The notes under the pieces are model-generated. The model had not been told where the DNA came from. It was given only the letters and a program-made list of their open reading frames with translations, and searched no databases. Shown piece after piece: positions 45,935 to 57,800 of a stretch of DNA of 64,000 bases; positions within the stretch are counted from its first letter, which is position 1; each line of letters begins with the position of its first letter. The stretch lies in the NCBI GenBank assembly GCA_949361645.1, contig OX442416.1, positions 9,572,129 to 9,636,128 on the forward strand. The letters are read 5' to 3'. This stretch comes from Spongilla lacustris (Eukaryota; Porifera; Demospongiae; Spongillida; Spongillidae). Both the position numbers and the translations under genes were made by a program.

Positions 45935-46800
45935 ATTACAGTTTTAAACTACACAGTTACTAAACAATATAGCCAATCAATTGTCTCACCTTCAGCATGA
46001 CTTATCACAGTAAATTGAAAATAGCCAATTCGTATACTATACTCTGGCAGCCTGCTCATATGCTCTGAGTCACTCTCCATATCTACTGTACACACCTCCT
46101 CATGGCTACAACTATAGGCTCTTCACTCAGGGTTGGGGTTTGACATGGCTCCCAATGAAATTCAGTGGACCATGATATGGTTGTTTGATCTGCCTCTAAA
46201 ACCAGAGGGAGAGGTATATGTGCCTACTGTCTTTACAAAACTCTGGATGCCCACCATGCATTTACCTGTAAATTTATTTGGGGGAGTTGCCATGCATAAT
46301 ACTCTCCACAATGCTATATTTGATTTCTGCAAAAGGATTAACCCAAAACTGGAAGCTATTGCTGGTTGGCCACAGATACCACTGAGGCTGCAGCTATTGA
46401 TGCTTGTGACAATCACTTCGTGCTGCTGCTAGGCAGACAGAGGAGAGTAAACACACATGTGAAATTATCCTATCTCCTGCGAACTATGTTGGAACATGGA
46501 AGTCATACATGTATACGTAGGGGTGGAGACATTTGGTGCATGCAAACGTATATATAGGTAACTCTTAAGCAGCCAGGTCCATTATTGTGGTTTCTGAATA
46601 TGAACGTGTGAAAGCACGAGCAGTGGCTTGAACCAAGAGGAGACTAAGCCTGCCATAGATAGATATCAGCATGGTAGCCCTAGTGGAATTGCCTTGTGTT
46701 GCAAGACTCATACTGCAAGTCTGGCCTGCAGGGCCTGAGTTTATAGGGCTTACAATGCTATCTGATCGGCTGATCCATCCGGGCTATGTAAACGTTACTA
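45934..46800 (-). pseudogene. Relic of the RT element with shared 3' tail
   Basis: On the minus strand, a frame near 46700-46590 reads YGRLSLLLVQATARAFTRS, aligning with YGRLNLVLVKANARALLSRS in the relic at 48766. The 3' tail TTTAGTAACTGTGTAGTTTA is nearly the same at 45940-45970 and 48702-48730. The intervening part (46100-46440) has an open frame on the plus strand with no recognised motif. Confidence 0.55.
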
Positions 46801-47036
46801 TACTCTATCTTATAGCAACAACGTAACGTAAACACGTGTGCAATTCAAGTGCATGTACATGTACGGTATCGGCTAGCTATATTGTACATATTAGGTATTT
46901 AGTACTCGCAAGAGCGAGTGCAGATCACGTGATAGCGAATTGGTTTTTATTTTAAGCCCATGCACTCCACTCATGTAAATGTACACATGTATACACGCAT
47001 GAAGTGTATTTTAGTATTTAAATTATTTGGAGCCGG

Positions 47037-47528
47037 TGTCATAGTCACCAATGATTCCTCTAAATTTTGACTCCCCAATCATTCGCGCCTATAGGCATAT
47101 ATGACTCCCGGTAATATATACCTAGGCGTATTTGACTCCCCAGTCATTCACGCCTAGGCATATATGACTCCCCCTTGATAAAAGTGACTCCCGGGAGTTA
47201 TTACAGCCTTAGGCATAATTAACTCCCCGTCGAAATTTGCCAATGTAGTTATATGATTCCCCTGTTGTCTGCCTAGACAAAATTGGCTCCTGTCTTGGGA
47301 AGGCGTTATAGCCTTAGGTATAAATAAATCCCCGTTGGTTTTTCCAGAGATAGCAAGTAAAGGTACCGGTATTTATGTCACTTTTATCAAGGGGGAGTCT
47401 CATATACGCCTAGGCGTGAATGACTGGGGAGTCAAATACGCCTAGGCATATATTACCGGGAGTCATATATGCTTAGGCGCGAATGACTGGGAAGTCAAAA
47501 TTTAGAGGAGTCATTGGTGACTATGACA
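47037..47528. repeat. Palindromic left end of the Ginger1 element
   Basis: TGTCATAGTCACCAATGA at 47037 returns inverted as TCATTGGTGACTATGACA ending at 47528. The two arms of about 150 bp are nearly identical and consist of alternating CCTAGG-centred palindromes and TGACTCCC boxes. The region just inside (47323-47377, CCCCGTTGGTTTTTCCAGAG) is repeated at 47532-47585. This could be a nested short non-autonomous copy or a duplicated terminal repeat. Confidence 0.7.
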
Positions 47529-47653
47529 CCATAAAAAAATCCCCGTTGGTTTTTCCAGAGATAGCAAGTAAAGGTATTTATGTATATAATCTGTATCATG
47601 ATCTGAATATATAACACTGACAAAGACAAATAATATCACAGTCTGCTTGCTAC

Positions 47654-48656
47654 TTACAAAGACTGACAGTTAATGCACAACCATGATGCAGGAACACTTT
47701 TTTGCTGAATGTTCATGCAGCAGAAATGGTACCACTGTTGGCATTGACCACACTGTATTACATAGTAATCAGATGATTCTGGCAGTCTACATGTGCATAT
47801 CAAATGTATTCTGAAACGTTTGGTTTTGTTCCTCTTTACTGCAATAGATCCGTGGGGTGAAGAAACATGGGGTGAAGAAAATGGTTGTAGGCAGTTCTGC
47901 TCAAAACAGTGCACCAAACTTTGACGAAGATTTCTTTGCTCAAATGTCACCTCCCCTAAATTTTCCCCCAATGCAGCATGATAGGCAAAAGCAATGGCAA
48001 ATAATCCACTGTCCACTCCTCCTGTTTGCTGTTGAATGGGCATTGCTCTCACAGTTAGAACATTGCTTTGGGTGGCTTCTTTGTAGATTATGGCAATTTG
48101 CTCTTTCAGGCTATCACTTAAAACATGGTTGAATTTGCTATCATACAGCCTGACCTCTCCTTCATGATAGCTGGTGGTCACCCAGTGGTCACGTTCAGGT
48201 ACAAACAACACCGGCTGTACAACTGCATATGGCAATGTAATTAATAAAATAAAATGTGCATTCATGTCATAAGAGCATACCTTCCTGAAATGATCCATCA
48301 CTTATCAATGCTGGAGAGAATCCCTTATTTTGAAACAGTAGAGTAGACTGCAAACCAGCTAAATGTTGAAATTGGTTTTTCAGGAGATTTTGTGCAGCTT
48401 GAATGTGTTCATCAGTCAACATTTTGTTGGTTTCAATAATTGTTTTATGCTTGTAGCTGAGTGACAAATCTTTAATCCAATAGGGACACTGTTGCAAAAA
48501 AATTGCATGAACAGTCAAATTTAACAATATACATGTGAGAAAAAATTTGCACACCTTTTGTGATTTGATGACATTTCTCTGTGAAGATTTATTTGAAGAA
48601 CTCAATACAGATTTCATCTTCATTTTTAAAAAAATTGATTTTAATGGGTCAGTCAT
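47654..48656 (-). CDS. Ulp1-like peptidase with PHD finger, catalytic Cys replaced by Ser
   Basis: Three exons: 48656-48555, 48488-48281 and 48222-47654; all junctions GT-AG and in phase, 292 residues from ATG. A C48 (SUMO-protease-like) core is visible: WIKDLSLSY..., TDEHIQAAQNLLKNQF, DHWVTTSYHE (His), VRLYDSKF (Asp), QQQTGGVDSGLFAIAF (Gln, then Ser where the family has DCG). The codon AGT at 48010-48008 differs from TGT by one base, so the domain is probably catalytically dead. The C-terminal ~45 residues form a PHD finger (CTCRLP, CGQCQQWYHFCC, WLCINC). In Ginger1 elements Ulp1 is the C-terminal part of the transposase; here an inserted relic separates it from the integrase, and the ATG start may be an internal methionine. 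Confidence 0.8.
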
Positions 48657-48697
48657 TGTAAAATATGTACAATAATAATAATATGACATACACAACA

Positions 48698-49090
48698 TTA
48701 TTACAGTTTTAAACTACACAGTTACTAAACAAAAACCAATACACTGGAATGGAAAAGTTGAGAGACTAACATCCAGTTGCCAATGAACGGGACAACAGAG
48801 CTCTGGCATTAGCTTTGACTAGGACCAGGTTTAACCTGCCATAGAGAGCAGAAGTGGCCTGCATGGGACTTACAAAAATTTGATCTGATTGCAAGGCACG
48901 CAGCAAGCTGAGAAAGGTTTGCCTGTGCCTCAGGCCCATAAACCTTGACTGCCAAAGGCACACACACCCACCCCAGCTCCAAGCACTTTGCATCATTGCT
49001 TGCATGTTTCCTGTTTTCAGACCACTGAGCTGTTGATCCATTTGTTGTAGCACATTAAAAATCAATTCATCAGTAATAGCATGCATTATC
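48698..49090 (-). pseudogene. RT-element relic inserted inside the Ginger1 element
   Basis: Minus-strand frame 49086-48766 matches the C-terminal end of the recurrent RT-element signature (LWQSRFMGLRHRQTFLSLLR, then ALYGRLNLVLVKANARALLS and a stop), with the shared tail TTTAGTAACTGTGTAGTTTA before 48698. It lies between the integrase and Ulp1 exons. Confidence 0.65.
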
Positions 49091-49168
49091 TACTTCTCTG
49101 TATGTACAAAATAATGATCTTTCAATTAAAATAGTAAAATAATAATACTGAATAATATTAGTAATTAC

Positions 49169-51230
49169 CTTTGTAGTTGTTAATAAAGGTGTTGGATCAT
49201 TGAATTTTTTCAAACGGCATCTATTCACTGCAGTTTTCAGAACCCTTTCATAAGCATTTTCCAAGTGGCATACCCCTTTTTCTAAAGCTTCGTACACTCA
49301 TCTTGGTTGTAGCTTATCCCCCTTCTTTGAGTCTCTGTGGCTATTTCGAAGAAGTACCAACGCTCCTGGATGAAATTCCTGCAAGTGCAAACATTTTACA
49401 TTCAACACATAACATTGATATGACTCTTACTTGTTCATTGCTGTGTTTCGGTCATAATAAAACTTGTACTTTTGTTGTGTTTTTTCAATATTGGACATTG
49501 TAGTTTCTGTGATCATTTTCCCAATCTGTACCATCTTGGTAGCATGATGTACTATTTCATCTGGATTCCACTCGTAAGTACTAGAAGGTCCTTCCATGGA
49601 AGCGTTCTTACTTTTTTGAATCTCACAATTACCATCACCAGAGTGAACATCACCATCTGATTCATCATTGTGAGCACCATCACCATCACCAGTGTGAACA
49701 TCACCATCTAATTCATCATTGCAAGCACCATTACCATCACCAGTGCGAACATCACCATCTGATTCATCTTTGCGAGCACCATCACCATCACCAGTGTGAA
49801 CATCATCATCATTTAGAGCACCATCACCATCACCAGTGTGAACATCACCATCTAATTCATCCTTGCGAGCACCATCACCATCACCAGTGTGAACATCCCC
49901 ATCTAATTCATCATTGCGAGCACCATCACCATCACCAGTGTGAACATCACCATCTAATTCATCATTGCGAGCACCATCACCATCACCTGTGTGAACATCA
50001 CCATCTGATTCATCATTGCGAGCACCATCACCATTTCCTGTGCTGCTCATTGCATATTCCATGTCAATGGGTAACTTTGGTTTTCTGTATGAATGCATGG
50101 TAGCTCATGAAACAAAAGTAATATACCTGCACGCATTTTATACTTACCGACAGTACATGATTTCAAAAGGAGTAAGCTTTGTGGCTTTTTTGTACGCTGG
50201 TTCGATAAGCAAATAGGACAGCTGAGAGATGCTCATCCCAGTAATCTTGGCTGCTGTTCACAACTTTAATCAAACTGGCTTGCAATGTTTGATTAAACCG
50301 TTCAGTTAAGCCATTTGTCTGAGGATGGTATGCTGAAGAAACTTTATGGTGGGTTTGAGTCAGACGAAAGAGCTGCTCTTTAACTTTATTAACAAATTCT
50401 CTGCTTTGGTCCGAAATAATAACTTCACAGCATCCAAACCTAATACGTATAATATAATAACATGCAATGATCACATGATGCATGCAATCATGCAGTTTAA
50501 ATCTTCCACGTATTATTTTCTCAAATCATTCACATATCTGCAGAAAGTTTAAAACAAGAAGAGTGCTACACTTGCAGCAGTCTTACCCTTCAGTGGTGCA
50601 GCTTCAGGCCACTTGCTGAAATAATCTACTAAAGTGACCACATACTTATTGCCCTTTGAGGTGGTGGGCAATGGACCAATGAGGTCAATACCAACCTATA
50701 TATTGGTAGAGTATTGCGTATTTATATTATATTATACCTACACACGAAGTCACCAACCAGGTGCCAAACATTTGGCATTGGAACAATAGGATGCAGCTTA
50801 GCATTGGACTTTGAAAACTTAGCGTTAGTTCTCTGACATTTGTCACAGTGTTGTACAAATATTCTAATATCTTCATTTATGTTTTTCCAGAAGAAACGAC
50901 TGGATATTTTTTGAATGGTTTTATCTCTGCCTAAGTGGCTTCCTACATGTACAAATACATGTAGGTATACAATTATCGTACTGAATAATATATATACTTT
51001 CTGTTTTACCTTCAATCCCAGCATGGCATGACTCCAGAATGCGTCCTTTTTCGTCTTCGGTCCTAACACAAATCTTCCACCCTTCCTCGTCACCTTCGCC
51101 TTTCTTCACTTTTCTGAAATAGAGCACTCCACAGTCGAACTTGAAGTTTTTACATTTGCGCCTTAGATTGGCCTTATCTCCCTTTGAAATGCCCTTAGGA
51201 TATTGATTTAAGGAAGGTAATTCTCGACAA
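49169..51230 (-). pseudogene. Ginger1 transposase, Gypsy-like integrase with introns, decayed
   Basis: Exons about 51230-51010 (YPKGISKGDK, the YPYY-like region, and the first zinc-finger His in CHAG), 50942-50758 (SHLGRDKT, HCDKC: HHCC finger), 50695-50538 (VGIDLIGPLP, first Asp; DYFSKWPEA), 50439-50148 (ISDQSREF, second Asp; SSAYHPQTNG and ERFNQTL, Glu), 50084-49431 (RKPKLPIDME, then acidic repeats), 49378-49169 (FHPGALVLLRNS and CHLENAYERVLKTAV, a GPY/F-type module). Lesions: TAA at 50551-50549; donor of exon 3 reads CAG/ATATGT instead of CAG/GTATGT; an extra A in the A6 run near 50185; TGA at 49300-49298 where the family has Trp. The start is uncertain. Confidence 0.82.
49632..50040 (-). 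repeat. In-frame 51-bp repeats in the transposase gene
   Basis: Eight copies of a 17-residue unit (GDGDGARNDELDGDVHT), one shortened by 9 bases, all in frame within the exon after the integrase core. They encode a highly acidic linker. Confidence 0.9.
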
Positions 51231-51869
51231 CACTGAATTCATCCTGGTCCATGTGAGCGAGCTTTCTCACATCGACAACTACACGGGTACGTGGCTTATG
51301 GAATTCACGTGGGGAGTCATATATGCCTAGGAGGAGTCATTTACACCTTAGGCGTAAATGACCGGGGGAGTCATTCTCTGACACCGGCCATGTTGATGTA
51401 CATTTACCTGATGCACATTCAGCTAATTCCACGTTGGTTGTTTTTTCTTTGCGCGCAGCGTACTGTCTTTTCGAGCCAATTGCCAGCCAATAAAGTTTAT
51501 GAAAGTGGACTGAATCAGATACGGCAATATACCATCGCAATGCATACAAACTACTCAACCTGGCTGTATATATTGTTATGTACGCAATAAATTATGCATG
51601 TATAAATAATGTGACACGGTTCACCGGTACCGCGTGAGTTACGTCACTTTGTGCACTACTACTCCAATCGGCACGGCTCAGCGCATGTCCGTACAAGGTG
51701 AAGCATATAAATATTATAGATAACTCTCCCACAGCATGTTATGTACACGTAGTACAACTGTGAATTTGCACGTGCTCCACGTCGCGTTGACGTAGTATAA
51801 ATAGTTTTATTCATTTCTTCGTTCAACAACTTGCTGTGCATGCACTACGAGTGATATTCCGGCTGTAGA

Positions 51870-54800
51870 ATGGACAGAGCTGTCATTCTCCTGTTCTTGT
51901 GTGCGGGACTTGCATTTGTAAACGGAAAGCCGAGATATCTAAACGATGGAGCAGGTATGTACATGCATGTATTATACATGTATCACGGCTTAACAAGTGC
52001 CAAGTTGTCTGACGTGCTTTCTTTTCCAGAGCATGTTGCACGATACGACGTTTTTATCCCCGAAATCGCCTCCATGGATGAAGGAAAGGTAGCCTGAATT
52101 GCGCCTATCCATACCCAGATCACAAGCGGGGGGGAGGAGGGGGGAGGGGGGGAGGGGTAAGTGGGTGCATGCATGTGAGCGTGCTTTTTAAAAACATATG
52201 TAGTGTGTATGGCTGCATGTATGGTTTTCCGCGCTTATTATTATTTATATAGCCTTACCCAAACGAGATGAGTGTGATTGTCAAAACAACTCGCTTCAAT
52301 TACAAACTTATCCTTCATCAAAACCAGTGAGTTTACTTCTGAATATTAATGCATGTGCCGGAAAACAGCACATATTGTGTGATATGCGCATGCATGCAGA
52401 TTATCAATGCGCGACGATTTAATAGGAATTCGTACTAGCTCCTGCTCAGAAAAGAGTATAAACTGACATACCGCATATATATGTATGCATAATTATGTTA
52501 TATCACAGAAGCTTTTACACATGTAATTGTATCCCATGCAGATTGCTGATTTCCCCTTCATTTACGTCCGTCCATTATGATTCTACTGGAAATGAGATCG
52601 TTACTAAGGTTAGAAATACAAGTTGCCAAAGCGATACAAAATGATAATGATAATATTGATATCTATTTGTTTGAGAGTGAAAGTCAGTGGGGTAATGCAT
52701 ACGTTCTAGCGAAGCCTTGTACCCACGACACTTTAATGCAGGTGTACATTAGTATTGTGACGTTCACAGCGCAGCCTTCATATTAATAATGCCACTCTAG
52801 TGACAAAGCAGGCTACAGATGTACTTGTGTGTGTGCACCTCAAAGCTCATGCATGGCACAAGTGAAGTGCAGCCTTCACCAATGTTATAGGTCTAGCTCT
52901 GATGACTGACAAAGCCCTGGTCATCCTATAAAATGGTTGCTTGGCCGCACTTTGACACCTGATAGTCAACTAAGACTAAAACAATGGACATATGCTTGAG
53001 GACACTAGCCTTCAATCCTGACAAGCAGACATTCTAGTGCCAAACTGGTCCATAAGAATTATGTAGCATCGTAGGAATGATGTAGCATGTACCCTTAGAA
53101 GATGGACATGCATCCCTTTCATTATAGAAGTACATGTAAGGAAGTGTTTGGGGGATGGGGCAATGAAGCCATGCACTATTGTTTTTACAAACCTTACCCA
53201 AACAAGTAGCCACCAAGCTATATGCCAACCTCTAAATGAGGGCATGGCAACAATGTACAGTAACCTCAGCCTCACCATCATGAGGCAGAATGCCAGGGCA
53301 ATTTTTGGACATGCAGATTCACCTTAATTGATCCTTTTGATTTCGTAGTTGCCATTAAATGGTGGTTATGCTTACAAGGTCAATTCAATCCTCAATGCTA
53401 GTACGTGTTGGACCATCTTAGTCATCATTCTTTGTCGTGCAAAATGGCCCCAACATGATTTCAAACCACAACGGAATATGGGACACCCTTTATTGAGTTT
53501 TTGCAATGCACAGTAGAAAGCCGGAAGCAGTCTGGGTTATGAAGCATATACAAATGTAGCAAACAGATTTGCTGATATTATTACCCCTAACTGAGAGTTG
53601 GGCAAACCTGTCGCAATTGATCTCTGCATCACATCCCTACATAGTTATAAAATGTCAGTACGTGATAGTGGAATACATGCAGGCTGACTCCGCAGTAATG
53701 ATACGAAATGAAGACAGTTTGGTTGGGTCTGTATTCCACTGGTGGTAGAGGCCATAATGTTGGAGATCAGAAGCACATCATAGTCATTAAAAGACTTACA
53801 GTGCACTACTACACTACGCACAAAGAAGTGACTGTGTTGTAGTGTTATTCATGATATATAGGAACTATACAGCTGTAACAAACACCATCTGTTGTTTCGA
53901 TATTAGCCATGCAGGAGGTAGTTGTGCTAATAATAGGTTTGTAACACCCTACGTATTGGCTATTCTGGCCAATACTGCAATGATTTGTTTATAAGCATAC
54001 TGCTTGCAGTCAACTGGACACTATTTGAAACCCTGAGGCTGGTGGTAATGGCAAATCAGTCAGAATAAAGGTCAATTGTATTGGTTGTTTTACATTTTGA
54101 TCCATGAAGCTGTTGCTTAGTGATGGACAGTAACGGTATGAATCTGTACATGTTCTCAAACATTGTATATTGGTGCACAGTTCAGTTTATTTATTGGCTG
54201 AATTGTTCCATTGTGAACGTTCAATAGGGTCATCCAAACTGTTTTTATCATGGAGAGGTAGAAGACCATGTAGGATGGACCGCATTCATAAGCACATGCC
54301 ATGGATTAAGGTATGATTGGCCTATACGATAATATATCGAGTGTAACCTTGTACATGATGTACATGTAACTGCATTTCACAAAATTGAATTTCAATTAGC
54401 TATAAAATGAAAGTGGTGTATCCAGGATTTCAATGATGGGATGATTCAGGCCCGCTACAAAACATGTGTGTTTAGGGTACAGGCCCTTGGTTAATGTGGC
54501 ACGCTTTGGATAAGGTGGGTGGTTAGGTACCCCTCTTTAGATATGCCATGGAAATATGAAGCGAAGTTCAATTCTAGCTTCATATTACTCTTACATGCAG
54601 TATTAAATAAAATAATGAATTCAATTTTCAATTGTGGACTCCTGAGAGTAGTGATTGCTTTAAAAAGGAGAGAGTTAACTTCTTTGATGTGAACCATTGG
54701 TGTTAACATTCATGCTAATTTGATCTATCAAGTATGGAAAATATCTGTATACCACTATATTTGGATTTGAATTATGATTTTAACAGTGGCAGTTTTGGTG

Positions 54801-57800
54801 ACCATGCAAACAATTCTCAGCTGTATCACATCAAACCATATGGGCTTAAACAAACGGTATGTTTCTTCACACATGTTTAATTGATAGTGCTTGCTTGCTT
54901 GCAATATTTATTTTTAATACAAATATAGCTGTATCTTATTGTAAGTGCATTTACTTACATATGCAAAGACACGTGTAGTTGCTGTCTGACTATAGAAACA
55001 ATTATTGCTTGTTTTTATTAGAAATGGTCTCATTTAATAACAATGTGTGCATCTGATTTCATGCACTGTTACAAAGCCTATTTGTGTCTCACTTTCAGAT
55101 TAATCAACAGCATTCAATACATCTTGGATCAGATGAACGAGCATTTAATGCATCTTGTGGTAAGCAGCAAAATGAACAGTATAACATACACAGGCATGTA
55201 CATGTACATCTTGATTAAATTAGTAATCAGTGTTGGGTGGTGGATGTTACTATGTTAAACTACAATTAACTATTATTCTAATATTCTATTAGGAACTCCA
55301 CATGATCCATCCATGCTGCTAGAACACATAGGTGTTGCAGGAAAGGAACGAGTAAGTGTTTTGAAATTAGTATAGCATTCATTTCCTTTCTTTGCGTGCA
55401 TCAGTTGCGTAAACAAACATCAAATCAGTATCTCTATGTGGAGCTCATATTGGTGAATGACAACACTCAGGTACACGCATTGCTACTTTAAAATTATGTT
55501 ATATTTACACAAAAATGGGTATAAAGATGTGCACATAAAGAATGCAGAGATTGTGTTAAACAGATACTGATGGATCTTTGGCTTCTGCTACCGCTAATCT
55601 ATCACAACTGAATCTGAATGCTTGATCATCATGCTATAGTCAATAAGAATTTATTATATGTAATTTATTGTATGTAATTAATATTCCTTCATTAATCATT
55701 CTTTCAGAGCTCACACTTTCTTTTCTTACATGCAATACAACCTGCCACTATTGCCGTTACAGTACAATGCTAACAATAAGGATCTATCTGGAACAGTGCA
55801 AAGGGCTCTCCAAGTGGCCAATGCAGCAGATGGTGTAAGTTAAATATGTTCATTTGATTGTCAGCAGTTGTAAATTCAATTGCACAAAATTGTAAAGGGG
55901 AATTATTCATTTTCAATATCAATTATAGGATCACTGTTGTGCCAGTGATAATAATGGGCCAGAGATGCTCATGCAGCAACGATCTTAATATTCGTATTTC
56001 TTTTCATCCAGCTTTACAAGCCACTAGGAATACGAGTCGTGTTGATTCAGACTATCACATGGAGTAATGGAGATCAAATATCTGTTGTATCTGATCCAAG
56101 CCAAGTGCTGGATAACTTCAGAGCGTATCGTCCTAAAATCACTACTCCTCATGATGTAGCTTTTCTTTTCACGTATGTAAATATACATGGTCAATTGACC
56201 TAGATCTACAACTATTCCTTAATAATGCCATCATGGTTAAGAAAGCATACAAGTGCCATTGCATTTAGAAACGATTTCTACAGCAGCTTTATATTTTGCT
56301 AATTTATACAGTAGTTTATCCGTAATTCATTCCTTTCTTCAGGGGGGTTGTTCTAGATGAGCCAACAGTCGGGATAGCATATCTGTCCCAGATGTGCAGT
56401 GCTTTTTCTTCAGTGGGTGTTGTTGAAGATATAGGAGGAGTAGTTGCATCTGTTGGAGCAATTCTTGCACATGAAATGGGTCATCTTTTGACAATGCAAC
56501 ATGATACTAGTAAGAAATATTTTATAAATTGATATAGACACATAGATTACATATTTAATTATCACACATTACTTGCATGTTTCTATTCATAAACTACATT
56601 GGGTACATATGCATAAATATGACAACAACAAGTTTGCTGTATAACATCACAGTATAAAATTTATACATAATAAAAGGTTTTCAGTTTATCCAGTCTAAGT
56701 TATTCATCACATAATGATTGCAGGACACCATGATAAAAACCTATTTAGAGCACTGTTTACTATTTTTATGACTTATTTCCCGGTGTCGTTCTAACATTTA
56801 TTGTGTTTTGCGGACTTAAATTTGATCTGTATCCATAATTGACATAGAAGTGTTAATAGTGAAATGAATATATTTGTTTTGGGCCAGTATGGAGTTGTGG
56901 GTGGAACTTTGGTTACGTTAAACAGTTCCTTACTCAATTTCTTCAAGGTTTCATGGCGTCATCGTTTTAGCATGCTTAAGTAAAACCGGTTTAAACGAAG
57001 TTGTGCAATTAGCGAGAAGTATTTAACACGTACGAAAGCGTGAAAGAAATCATCGTCTTAATATTGTGTTTATAAAAAAGACTGCATAGTGCAACCGCCG
57101 GGGCACTAAAACGAAATGTGACTTTTATTTTGGCCGCTACTGTAGAAGTGTTAATAGTGAAATATATACTTCTCCAGGAATGTATTAGCAATGGTGTGAT
57201 CAAATATTCTTTATTTATTTTTTTTATTTTGGTGTACAGGCTCCTGCATCTGTGCAACCTCCAGGAGCTGCATAATGAGTGCAGTATTATCCAATACACC
57301 ACCGACCAGATGGAGCAGTTGCAGCACAAATTATCTAAACACGGGACTAACTAAAACCACTGTAGGGTCCTGCCTGGGTAATATACCAACTATGTCAGTA
57401 GGAAATCCAGTTTGTGGCAATGGAATTCGTGAAGGGAATGAAATATGTGACTGCGGAACAGTACAGGTACATTTTGGCTGCCCAAATAATTATGTAAATG
57501 AGAGATTCAGATTTACTATGATGTTATGTCACATGCATGTATACGTACATGATTTGTGGTAAATTCATTGTTAAAATCACCTGGTGTCATCAGTTATCAT
57601 TGGATGTAGAATTATTAAGTACTGATGACATAATTTGCAGTTTGTACAGTAAAATATCTACGGAAATGTCCCATACGTTTTAATACACCTACTGTATGAG
57701 AGTTTTGCATAAGACAAAGACATTTGCCCTCACTTTCTTTACACATAGGAATGTGGCGATCCATGCTGCAATGCTGCAAACTGCACTCTAGCTGTAGGAG

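Larger units (their letters stand above)
47037..51383 (-). mobile_element. Ginger1-type DNA transposon (4.35 kb) with CCGG target duplication
   Basis: Left end CCGG/TGTCATAGTCACC (TSD 47033-47036) and right end TCTGACA/CCGG (TSD 51384-51387). The termini are inverted (TGTCA...TGACA) and share subterminal words GGCATATATGACTCCC and CCTAGG. Inside, on the minus strand, are a Gypsy-like integrase with introns and then a Ulp1-like peptidase plus PHD finger, with no reverse transcriptase or LTR. Ginger1 elements, as described in the literature, have TGT-ACA type termini, CCGG/CCGT target duplications and an integrase followed by an OTU or Ulp1 protease, so all three hallmarks fit. The transposase is broken in at least five places, so this copy is inactive. 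An RT-element relic sits inside it. Confidence 0.88.

Noticed and set aside
46133..46432. 99-codon plus-strand frame as a gene
   Set aside because: No recognisable motif or splice context, and it overlaps an RT-element relic on the other strand.
49169..51230. Integrase exons as part of an LTR retrotransposon
   Set aside because: No reverse transcriptase, RNase H or LTRs nearby; introns, a Ulp1 partner and CCGG-flanked TGTCA ends fit Ginger1 better.
57240..57377. An intron starting at GTAATA (57378) in the ADAM gene
   Set aside because: The frame reads straight through into the disintegrin start CGNG, so the exon continues to 57466.
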